A DNA stretch of 64,000 bases, taken from NCBI RefSeq assembly GCF_036370855.1, contig NC_088099.1:92505820-92569819 (forward strand), read 5' to 3'. This stretch comes from Dromaius novaehollandiae. Taxonomy: Eukaryota; Chordata; Aves; Casuariiformes; Dromaiidae. Made by a program: the position numbers and the translations under genes. This document shows positions 14,032-23,300 of this stretch, piece after piece. Each line of letters starts with the position of its first letter. Within the stretch, counting starts at the first letter, position 1. The notes beneath the pieces were generated by a model. The model was not told the DNA's origin and did not search any database. It saw nothing but the letters and a program-made list of their open reading frames with translations.

Positions 14032-14154
14032 GTAAAGACAGGCTTTAAGCATGCTACTTCACTATATTTTTAATCGATAGGATTTTTAGGTTTGTGAAAC
14101 TGAGTGCAGATGCACAGCTAAGCACAGCGTTATGCTTCAGAGTCAAAGCACGCA

Positions 14155-14232
14155 GTCCTCACATATATCTGACTCCCACTGACTCAGCTGGGGAGACTGT
14201 GTGCATGCAAGGATTGGGCATACTGGGTCCGT
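14155..14232 (+). mobile_element. Ancient palindrome-ended repeat ('CTTCAATGG' core family), copy in BCL2 3' UTR
   Basis: The stretch contains CTCCCACTGACTCAGCTGGGGAG, then TGCATGCAAGGATTGGGCA and GGGTCCG. This follows the pattern of an old interspersed sauropsid repeat I recognise by its inverted core (CTCCCATTGACTTCAATGGGAG), then TTTTGCATGCATAAGGATTGCAGGATC-GGCCC. It is diverged and non-coding. I cannot name the family with certainty. Related copies appear near 20.2, 23.3, 47.8 and 50.0 kb. Confidence 0.45.
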
Positions 14233-15406
14233 ATTCTCTGAACTGTAGTACCCCAAGCTTTCCTTTGCTCTTCTGTGTTCAAAGACGCATTTTTTTCCTA
14301 ATGGTTCTCTATCAGTGCAACTCTAATGAGGCTGTGAAATCCCAAATCACAACAGGAAACCAATGAACTTTTATACTGATTGATTGGATAATCTTATAAT
14401 TCTTATAAAAAACATTTATAATTGAAATTTTTGAATAATTGGAGTCATGTAGTAATGCACAGATTTGCAGCTGGTTATAGTTAGACACTGTTTTCAGACC
14501 ATCTCGGGTGAACTCCTGCATCTTATGAAACTTGAGATTTTCTTACATACCAGTGACATTCTCCGTATCTTCCAGCCCCCTGCCTTATCTGTATGTCCTC
14601 TGTTACCCCAACGGCCCATTACTCCGCTGTTGGATCCAATACCCGTTCGATTAAGAAATGTCCTCTGTGTCAGCTCTGATTTCGGAATATTCATCTTGAA
14701 CAATTTGCTTTTTGTTTTTCCCATTTACTCTTAAGCTATTATCTATAACAAATATAAGGTGCTCTTATAGGTTTTTCCTTCAGAAGCAAAATATGTTCCT
14801 TCATTGTTTTCTTAATAAATGCAATGAAAAAGAATTAATGATAAACACACTGAATACAGCAAAATGAAGTATTTTTTTTAAATTCGTAAGAATTTTCTGC
14901 TTTGCAAATGACTGCTTTCAGAATTAACAAAGTTTTATAGTAAAGAATAACTGTGTGTGTATGGGGGGGGGTCTTTGTAATCTTTTACTCCGTGCTCATA
15001 TCATCCTTTTTCTGGGGAAAGGATGAGAGAGACCCCCATGTGTCAGTCACCTTTGACATGTGAGATGTTTCAGTGATCTCTTTGTTCCCTCCACCCTTGA
15101 CCTCCTGCTTCGTGGTCCTCTGATCTTCCACACCTAATCACCTTCAGACGTGTCTCTCCCGTGTCAGTTTTTGATTTTACAGCTTTGATACGCTGGGAGC
15201 GGTCAGTTATGTGCGTACAGGTAGTGACAGAGAGTGGGTTTTCGCTGAAGCATAGTCTCAAGAACATGAAAGTCTACAGGGCATTTTGTGGGGAAAAAAG
15301 GACTCTATGTGGAAGTATAACGAAGAGTAGGAGAGAGAGGAATTATTGCAAAAGAAATGAAGGAGTAAAAGGAGAGGATTTTATTAAAGAAGTCCAAGTT
15401 TTTATA

Positions 15407-15414
15407 TACATTCA
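15407..15414 (-). promoter_or_regulatory. BCL2: miR-181 8mer target site in BCL2 3' UTR
   Basis: Plus-strand TACATTCA is TGAATGTA on the mRNA strand, a full 8mer match to the miR-181 seed, within TTGAATGTATATAAAA. The human UTR carries nearly the same stretch (AATGAATGTATATAAAA) after a conserved AACAT-TTAGAA block. miR-181 is a known BCL2 regulator in mammals. Confidence 0.65.
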
Positions 15415-15740
15415 ATGTTTCTAATATGTTTCTTAAATGTATTATTAACTATCATTATAGCTAATGCCACCACAATACTGTAACTATTCTGCAGTCAGGA
15501 TGGGAAAAGTCTGTTAGCTCTTTAATAAAATAAAATCAGCAACAGTCATCATCTTTTTGCCTGGTATTAACTAATACACTGGGAAGTCCAGTGAGTAGAC
15601 ACAACAGAACACAAATTTGTCAATATTTATTTAAATGTGTGTCACGTGTCATCTTCATATTATTTCTAAAGCAGCTTTAAAAATCTTTTTGCCATTGGAA
15701 GGTATTAAAAATAAATCCCATTCAAATTATCCTGGTAGTA

Positions 15741-15748
15741 TAGCAGCA
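15741..15748 (-). promoter_or_regulatory. BCL2: miR-15/16/195/497 8mer target site in BCL2 3' UTR
   Basis: Plus-strand TAGCAGCA is TGCTGCTA on the mRNA strand: a full 8mer match to the miR-15/16 seed, inside CCTGTGCTGCTAT. The human UTR has the same CCTGTGCTGCTAT core, and in both the site follows a GGTTTACATTGTC block. miR-15a/16-1 repression of BCL2 is established in mammals. Use of the site in this species is inferred from conservation. Confidence 0.8.
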
Positions 15749-16305
15749 CAGGAATCAATAATTACTCTTTTAATATTTTTGACAATGTAAACCTTTAATA
15801 AAATAAACAATATTGAAACAATTTGAGGTCTAATACTTCATGAACTTTAATGGGCGCACGGGCACAAATTGAAACAAAGACTAGATTGTGAAATGAAATA
15901 TTAGCTCGATACCAGCCAATTCTGGTTTTGAAATTGGCTTCAGACAAATTCAGCTTCGTAGCTGAAAAAATAAAGCCCACACTCAATCCATAATATTCAG
16001 TTCCTCCCATGTCAAATGTTTTTCATAAGTATCCTGCATGAGCGTGCCCACTTTTCACCAAAGCTCTCTTAAAAACATTGCAGGTGCTTTTTGTTTCATG
16101 ACAGTTTTTCTTTTCTTTTTTTATTTTTTTAGCAAGCAAAGTTTAGATCACATTTTTGTGTTCTTCGAAACATTTCCCTTACATGTTTCTTTAAAATTTA
16201 AAATAATTTCAAATTTGAAATGTAAAGCTTGCTCCATCTTTGCTCATACAAAGTGTAGGTGCCACAACTAAATAGCAGTAAAAATGCTGAGATGTACAAC
16301 TCTTA

Positions 16306-16326
16306 AAACAAACAAACAAACAAAAA
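16306..16326 (+). repeat. (AAAC)n microsatellite
   Basis: Four to five AAAC units ending in an A-run. The mRNA strand of BCL2 reads (GTTT)n here. Short and of no evident function. Confidence 0.7.
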
Positions 16327-17025
16327 AGCAGCTTTGAAGACACAACATCAACTACAGCCTTAATATTGAACATATTACATTCCCAAGTTAATGGAGATAT
16401 TTTGCATATAATGCCACAAAGTTATCCGACTGAAATCTTGAGGTTGCATCTACAGTTTATTCACTATATTTTTTTCACCCTTCTAGCATTTCTTTATTGT
16501 ACTGTGTGTTTTATCCAGAGCTTTTATAACCTTTTCTTTTTTATCCTCTGGCTGTCCATTTAACCGCAAATCCCAGATTTCAAAGGTTTCATAGAAAAAA
16601 TAGGAGCACTTGGCTTAAGCGTTTGAAGATGGTGATTTCCATTTGCTGGAGCAGCCCATCCCACCCACGTCGTTTGGAGGTCTGGCTCCCTCCGAGCGCA
16701 TGGAAAGCCCCACTGCAAAATACACCGTGGCAGCGAGTTGCAGAACACAGGTCTGTTTATAAAGCTTATATTTTATAGTGAGTATGCTGCATTCACTTCA
16801 TTTGAGTTGCATTTATAATATGAGCCGATGACTTCACCCCCCTTTTCCTCCGCCCTGTTTTCACTTGAAACGACAGCCGGCACCTGCGCAATCGAGGTGT
16901 CCGAGAGTCTCTGTCCAGGGAGAGGGTCCAGAGAGTTTCTTCATCGTCTTTTCTTCTGTAGACAGTCTGAGGAAATTATTAGCTGAAACAATTTCAAAGG
17001 CGAGGGGCAGGAGGATAAAGCTCAC

Positions 17026-17056
17026 TTTCTTTTTTTTCTTCTTTTTTTTTTTTTTA
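17026..17056 (+). repeat. Pyrimidine/poly(T) tract
   Basis: T-runs broken by single Cs over about 30 bases, giving an A-rich tract in the BCL2 mRNA strand. Such internal A-runs can cause internal oligo-dT priming in cDNA libraries. Confidence 0.8.
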
Positions 17057-17974
17057 TTATGAAAATGAACTTGATTTTGGTGTCCAGTTTGATGAACAAG
17101 GATAGTCGGAGCTAATCCATAACTCAGCTGAGGTCTGCTTCTTACCAGATAAAACGAGCGTCTTCGTCAGCTTTTCTGGGGTTCGAGACCACATAGAATT
17201 GGGCTCAGCCCGCCAGAGGGGCTCGGCGAGTACGCAGGCTGCGCTGCAGTTGGGAGCCCGCCGGAGCAGGACACAGGTTAGGACGCTGGACTCCAGCTCT
17301 GCTCTGTGGAAGCAGGCACTTAAGGTCTCCTGATGTTTCTGTGTCGGTAGCTGCAAAAACATTTTACTGCTGAGAAAACCACTGGAAGGGCAATTTCCCG
17401 CAAGCCCAACAGATTTAACTTCACACTTCTATTAAAAAAAAAGAATTATTCATGTTGCCATGTATTAGGGTACTGGACGACGCTATTATGAGTATGACAT
17501 GATGGCACAGCCGGTAACTTGAAAACACATGTTCACAAGGCATAGGCAATCATATTTCAAGTTGTTATCCTGTGGGGATAGCCAACTGGCCTTCACAAAG
17601 TTGCTGTTTTGACTCAACGTATGTACCATGTTGAATCACTTATTCTTGTCAGTTCTTGCCAGCAGGATAGGGTTTGAACTTTGTTCACGCTGACTTTTTT
17701 TTTTTTTCCCCCCAGATGCTTCCAAGCCATCCGAAAAATGCAAGGAAAACCAACACAAATTACACAGCCTTTAGCAGCTCAAATAACTGCCTTCATAAGT
17801 GTAAGCAGGTAGGTCTTTGTCAGTATATTTGCTCTTCAGAGATAAAATAATCCAGTCAGTGGCATTAATTAAAAAAAAAAGAACCTAAAAGACTTTGGGG
17901 CTCATTAAAGTTAATAACAACATGATGTGATGACAGATGCAAATTGCCGAGTTTCTGAAAATAGCAGGTTAAAC

Positions 17975-18045
17975 TGTAAATATCTTTTAATAAATAATTT
18001 TCCTGTGATGTAAAAATAAATGATATTTCCTTTGGCAGTAATAGC
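17975..18045 (-). promoter_or_regulatory. BCL2: AU-rich element of the BCL2 3' UTR
   Basis: Just downstream of the stop codon the minus strand carries three ATTTA pentamers (plus-strand TAAAT at 18017-18021, 17991-17995 and 17977-17981) in a very A/T-rich stretch. It is preceded by CAGCTATTACTGCCAAAGG. The human BCL2 AU-rich element sits in the same place after almost the same block. In human this element is known to bind stability factors such as nucleolin, AUF1 and TINO, so control of mRNA decay is inferred here. The plus-strand AAAGGAA shows that the AAAGGGA motif (miR-204/211 seed match) I recall in human is altered. Confidence 0.8.
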
Positions 18046-18163
18046 TGATTTAATCTTTAGCCAGGAAGTTGTTCCGCTCATAAAATATCATTGTGCTACA
18101 GAAAAAAAAATATTATTTTGCTGTTTTGAAAGACTTTTGTAATCCATGATAAACTGAGTGACT

Positions 18164-18298
18164 CTACTTATGTCCGAGATAAGCGCCAAGAGTGATGCAA
18201 GCTCCCACCAGAACCAGGCTTAGGATAGTCTTCAGAGAGATCCAGGAGAAATCGAACAAAGGCCGCATACTGTTGCCATACAACTCCACGAAGGCATC
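18164..18298 (-). CDS. BCL2: BCL2 last coding exon (C-terminal 44 residues, partial CDS)
   Basis: This is the terminal coding exon of the anti-apoptotic regulator Bcl-2, which binds BH3 proteins and BAX/BAK at the outer mitochondrial membrane, ER and nuclear envelope. Read on the minus strand in phase 0 it gives 44 codons and a TAG stop (18166-18164). It begins DAFVELYG, the second half of the BH2 motif. It continues with [10 protein letters not shown] and ends in the hydrophobic tail anchor (about residues 24-41 of the exon) closing with LGHK. Compared from memory with human BCL2 it has four substitutions (N for P after YG, I for L after FSW, I for L, V for A), as in chicken Bcl-2. The exon starts right after a CTAG acceptor, and in human the same boundary follows the GGW codons. 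The BH4, BH3 and BH1 regions lie on an upstream exon outside the window. Identification is very secure; the species is not. Confidence 0.97.
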   Translation of the reverse strand, partial: DAFVELYGNSMRPLFDFSWISLKTILSLVLVGACITLGAYLGHK

Positions 18299-18322
18299 CT
18301 AGAAATGAGGGAAATGAGGGAG
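18299..18322 (-). promoter_or_regulatory. BCL2: BCL2 terminal-exon splice acceptor
   Basis: On the minus strand the exon is preceded by an almost pure pyrimidine tract (two CTCATTTC-like units, interrupted by single As) ending in TAG at 18301-18299. The first exon base is G at 18298. It joins the terminal exon in phase 0 to the upstream coding exon. The site sets the left boundary of the CDS: any longer minus-strand reading frame through it is intron. Confidence 0.9.
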
Positions 18323-19636
18323 TATCAGAATCGCAACAGTAATAAGATGCAGGAAGCCACAGAACTGGGTTTGCACTGCAGCACATGGATAGTAGCGGAC
18401 AGACCTTGTTTACAGAACCTAAAAAACCATCAAGTGACTTTGGAGAGAGGGACTTTCTCCGTGCACAGCAGTCATCCACCAAGACTCCAGCAGAAAAAAA
18501 CACCACCAACAAAACGAATCAAACAGTGACTCGGAAGCAATGCTTTTATGCAGTGCCTAGCACAAAGTGCTGCCTATTTCCTTGCAGATATTCCTGTAAT
18601 TACTTAAGGGCTGACTTCTGCTTTAGGTATGCCCAGCCCAACAGAAAATACAGGCACAGCATTATTAGATATAAGTGCCTACATTTTGGTTCCTGAATGT
18701 ACACATACAAGCATACGTAAACGGAAGGAGCTAAGGAGAACTTCATTCTCCAAACCTTCGGTTCCTGTTGGACTCAGGAGTCCATACTGTGGATCAGTGG
18801 TCCTGAAAATAAGGCAGTATTTATTTAGTTTCCTAGGGATGGATTCAGACGCCTAAATGTGCCACTGGGATGTTTCTTCTATGTCAATTAAGGCTGGCAG
18901 GGTGCAGCTCTGTGTTGCACCTCTGCAAGTATATGACCACTGTCACCAGAACGGGTGACACCTTGGTCCTGTGCACCTGAAAACCATTCTCTGTCTTGGG
19001 TGTAGCAGTGGTCTGGCTCCAGGGCAAGGTGGGCCAACCTGCTGATCGAACAGAAGAATAACCCATCCCCCAAAAGCACTATTTTTTCTTGTGATCATCT
19101 TGTTGATCTGACTGCCCCAGAGCCTACAGCCACGACATGCAGCTCGAGGCAGGGGAGGGCGAACACGTACCAGTGGAGGGACAAGCCACGTGGCATGAGG
19201 TGGAAGGGGGATCCTCACCCGCCTCCTCTCCCATGGATGGAGAGCTGCTCTGTGAGGCACTTCGGAGAGAGAAAGTCTGGAGATGCACGCAGGCGCCAAA
19301 TTGCAAAGCCCGTTTAAGTAAAGGTACAGTTTCTGTGACTCAGAAACCCAACGGCAATTTATAAGGCCGGTAATCGGATGGGAAATGCTCTGCGCCTCAG
19401 GCATTCCCATGAAGCAGCTCGAAGTCCCTATGAGCAGGGGGCTGCGAGGCAGGGCTGAGGGACATGTGCCCCGCGCCGGGCAGCCCAACAGCGATGAATA
19501 GGGAAGCTCCCAAATGCGACAACGCTTTTCTGTTGCAACCAGTTGAGCTCTGCTCCCAAACCGCTGAGCTAAATCCACAAAATAGCTCTTGCTGAATAAG
19601 AGCACCCTCGGAGGAATAAGAGCATTTGGGTTTTTA

Positions 19637-19650
19637 CCACGAGAGGGCGT
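19637..19650 (+). promoter_or_regulatory. CTCF-like motif
   Basis: CCACGAGAGGGCGT fits the CTCF core (CCASYAGRKGGCRS) at 12 of 14 positions. It lies in the BCL2 intron 1.3 kb upstream of the terminal exon. Motif match only; occupancy unknown. Confidence 0.3.
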
Positions 19651-20159
19651 GTAAGGTTTTTTTATATTTTGCTGTCCTGACGCCTGTTCGCTAGACACCA
19701 AGCAAGACTCAAATAAATAAAATGTGTTTACATCCAAAATATATCTTTAAATACTATTGGTGCATCTGGTAGGTAAGAGTAAGCGTGTCTGCCGGAGAAT
19801 AGTTGTAGGATTTGGCCAAAAGACTGATCATACATCTCCCTTCTAATATCTATTACTTCTTAATGCTTGTTCCTCCAGGCAGTCTTTTTCAAGCTTGGGT
19901 TTCCAAAGGTATATTCTTAAGTGAAAGCAGCTTAGCTGCTTTATCTTAATGCAAGCTGTTCATTTCTGAGAAAATTTGGCAACTTTTGCTTAGCTGCCTG
20001 GTTTTTGAAATAGACGTTTGCAAACTCTGGCCTTAATATTCTGCTGTGCTGTTCAAGAGCTGAAAAACATACGCAGTTTGCTGTGCAGTTCTTTGGAAAG
20101 CTGGTTTTATTTCTCCTTAAGGCTATGAAGTAACACAATATCCTAAAATGTTACAGACT

Positions 20160-20243
20160 GGGCTAAATCCTGTTGTCGCCACTGCAGACTCACTGACTTC
20201 AATGGGAGTTTTGTCCGTACAGGGAGTTCAAGATCAGGCCTTA
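20160..20243 (+). mobile_element. Ancient palindrome-ended repeat ('CTTCAATGG' core family), intronic copy
   Basis: The best copy in the window. It opens with GGGCTAAATCCTG, carries GACTTCAATGGGAGTTTTG in the middle and closes with GATCAGGCCTTA. The two ends are an imperfect inverted pair (GGC..AATCCTG against AAGGCCTGATCT), as in a small non-autonomous DNA-transposon-like element. The family name is not certain to me. Confidence 0.5.
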
Positions 20244-23227
20244 TAAAAATACAGCAAGGATAAAGTTCAATGCTTATTGATATTATTAGGGGTGGAAAGG
20301 GGAGGAAATGAAAAAAAAAAACCCACCATGGAAATGCAAGTCATGTGAAAACATTTTAATGTTAGAGTTTATGGGTTTCTTTCTGTGGGCTGGGTCTCAC
20401 TTCTGTATATTTGTGACGGCAGAGGCACACAGAAGACAGAGGGCAAAGGGAACATGCTTTCTGCCTCCCGTCCGCCCCAGCTCAGGAGGGCTCAGCCCGC
20501 TCTGCCAGGCAGACCACCTCTGACAGTCCAGCAGGGCTCCCAGCGTTTGGTACGAGGATGGGCTGAGGGCTCCAGTAACACTTCAACGCAAGACAAAAGT
20601 GCGGCATAACCAGCGGCTCAGAAGAGGAATGTTAGCAGAAAATGTGCAGCTCGCAGTACTTTTTCGGCTGAGATTATTACAACAATAACATGAACCCAAC
20701 CTAATGGTGTCTGAGCTATATATTACAAGTAGCTCTTTATGGTCCTTTCCCCTCCCCTTCTCAAACATCCTGATTAGGCCTATTTCCGAAGCTTGTTTGA
20801 ACAGCCTGTCACTATTTGTTTAAGTTTCAAACCTGTTTTAAATAAACACATGTCCATTTTATGTACTAAAACAAGGAGAGGGGGGAGGGAAGTATGACCC
20901 ATTGCTGAAAACTATTTTAGCACAAAGAGGGCCCGGACTGCTCCATAAGGTTTGTCTCTTTCTCTGAACCCGTGTACTTGTCACTGGATTTCTATCACTG
21001 AAAGCGGTCTGTTTAAAATAAGAGAATCCGGCCTAAAACAAATAAGATCAGCAAAATTGCTTGAAACATTTGATGTCCTCTGAAAAGTATCTTTGGTAAC
21101 AAAAGCAAGGGTCTCCACAGCCTGGCCCTGGCAAATAGGCTGAGACAAGTTCTGGTGTGGTCAGCCCTTCTGGGAGTGTTACACAGTTGGAAAGCAAACG
21201 GTTATAGGCTTCTAGTCTAAGACCCTGGCCTACTGAAAATTTAATGCAAAGTTATATCCTGGATGTAAAACTGTATCAGGGCAGTTAGAAATTTTGTGGG
21301 AAAGAACTCTTCATTCAGCTCTAGGTTTTTTTTCTTTTTTAGCAATTTTTAAATAATTTAGTTTTTCCTTTTTTTTAAACTAATTTCAGTAGATGCTTAT
21401 ATTAAGTCAAATCACTCCGTTGTTGGTTTACTATCTAAATTTCTATTGAATGTTTGTGTAAAGCAAGAAAGAGGGCAGCAGTGAAGGGAAAGATGCTCTG
21501 CCTAGCTCCTCTCAGCACCAAAGTACCAACGCTGCCTGCATTACCTGTGCGGCTTGCTTGGCAGGCCAGGAAAACTGCCTAGAGGGCATCCCGAGCTGCT
21601 CCTCTTGCCTGCTGAACTACATGCAGCGAAGGCATATAGTATTACTGACTGGCATTACTTGATTTTCCGAGGATCCCAGGGCAGAATTGGAGTTTGTCCC
21701 TGGCCAAGGACTAGGAGGTAAAACAATGCATTAAGCCGGGGCATTTTGAAAATGGAGGATCCAGATCGCCCTACCCTGCTCCTCTGCTGGCCCAGCTCTG
21801 GCAGCTCTGATCTGACAAAAAAAATGCCATCTTTAATTACGTGACCATGTGTTACTTACGGATTGAGCCAAGCTTATTTAGTCTCGGTACTTTTGCAGCT
21901 CAACCTCCATCTCTGCTTGAGAGGCAAGACATAACTTCCAGGCTGCGGCGAGCTAAATGCTTCCCATATGCTGAGCCCAGCGATGCGTTCATGATACGAA
22001 TGCTCCTTATTGCAAACGCAAAGGGAAAAACCAGTCTCAGCTCGGTATTCTGCATTTATTACTGCGGGGGTGGTGGGCAGAGCAAACATGAGGAAGTAAA
22101 GACTTCCTTTTTCTACCTGAATCAAACAGCTGGTGAGGAAGTGACTTTATTTCCCTCGTTATCATTGGTTTGACAGGATATCCTCTTGAGCCACATTGTA
22201 TTGAATGAAGAGCCTGCATGACTTCCATTTTGCTGAACGGGAATCGCCTCACGGCGATTTTATGCTGCCCTCTCCGTGACTCCAAAACAAACAAGCAAAC
22301 ACCAGCACGAGGCTTTTGAAGAAACTCACACCGGTCCATGTGACACAGCCTCCCCATCTGCTCCAGGGGGGATGACATCAGCGCCGATGCCAAGATTTTG
22401 CAGCTGAATGACTTCTCACTCACCCCTGCCTCAATATGAGTGGCATAAATTCTCATAAAAGCTTTCTTTCCTGAATAGTAACTCATTTCAGAGACAGTTC
22501 GGGGAGGCAGAGAGCTGGTTAAATCGTCCCATGTTTTCTATGCCATGAAACCTCATTAAAATGTCATCTTGCAGCTAAGGAGAAAAGTTCTTGGAACATA
22601 AAAAATAGACAAGTCTGTAGCTGTTCTTTCCCTGAAAAGTTATGGGTCCTTTATGCAAACCTAAGTGTATGCAAATAAGGGCAGCTCAGACCTTGACTGC
22701 ATTGCGCCGAGGTGTGGTGTTTCATGAGGTTGGTATCTTTAGAGAGGCCGATATCTTTTTAGCCCAGGAGTGCTGACGTGCCGGCAATGGAGCCAGGTGC
22801 AATTTATCAAATTTTCATGTGAAGGAAGAGAACGTGTCAGCACCACGCAAGCTCTGCTGCCCACTGCCGGGGAGCCCGCCTGCCAAGCGGCTTCACCTTG
22901 GGTTGCTCCTGGGCAAAGCCCCATCCAACACGCCAGAGCATCAGGTCAGAGGGCTTTTTGTCCTCGTCTTTGCCTGTGGCAGCAATGGCTCTATTCTGAA
23001 TTCTGCATTTTCACAATGTGCTAATCTCAGGTCTGTAGCTGATACATTAACTACTGGCTGCACACCCATTTGTTTCTCCAGTGAAATCTAAGGTTTCTGA
23101 CTTTGGACAAAATTGCTTCTCATCACAGTGGTCTTACCTAACTTCTGTTTTCCTTGTCCGTGCTCTAAATTTCTTTAAATACTTGCACTCGTGAGCCTGT
23201 GATCTTGGGAGCATATCTTGCAGGTCC

Positions 23228-23300
23228 TATTCTGGCCAGGCTCTCATTAAAATCTGTGTGAACTGAAATCAATGGAAATATTGTCTGCCTAAGACTGACT
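23228..23300 (+). mobile_element. Ancient 'TTCAATGG'-type repeat, diverged copy
   Basis: GGCCAGGCTCTCATT is followed by GAAATCAATGGAAATATTGTCTGCCTAAGACTG. This parallels the core-plus-tail layout (TTCAATGGGAGTTTTGCCTGAGTAAGGACTG) of the copies at 14.2 and 20.2 kb, with more changes. Confidence 0.35.

Larger units (their letters stand above)
13436..18163 (-). other. BCL2: BCL2 3' UTR
   Basis: This is the untranslated part of the terminal exon, about 4.7 kb, similar in length to the roughly 5 kb human 3' UTR. The order of conserved blocks (minus strand, from the stop) is as in human as I recall it. First comes an ACTGCCAAAGG block next to an AU-rich element (18040-17970). Next is a GGTTTACATTGTC block with a miR-15/16 site (about 15800-15740), then a TGAATGTATATAAAA block with a miR-181 site (about 15430-15400). 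Last is the end block with GTCTGTCTAGTTAATATTGTG around the distal poly(A) signal (about 13495-13440). Between these blocks the sequence is poorly conserved with human and includes A/T-rich tracts, an old repeat copy near 14.2 kb and short microsatellites. The cleavage point is inferred from the poly(A) signal, so the left edge is good to about 15 bases. Confidence 0.9.

Noticed and set aside
18168..18512. 114-codon minus-strand frame overlapping the BCL2 exon
   Set aside because: It is in the wrong frame. The true Bcl-2 frame runs 18298-18164 and starts at a splice acceptor; this frame crosses the intron boundary and gives no Bcl-2 residues.
22037..22486. 149-codon minus-strand frame in the intron
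   Set aside because: No recognisable motif; length is within chance expectation for this composition.
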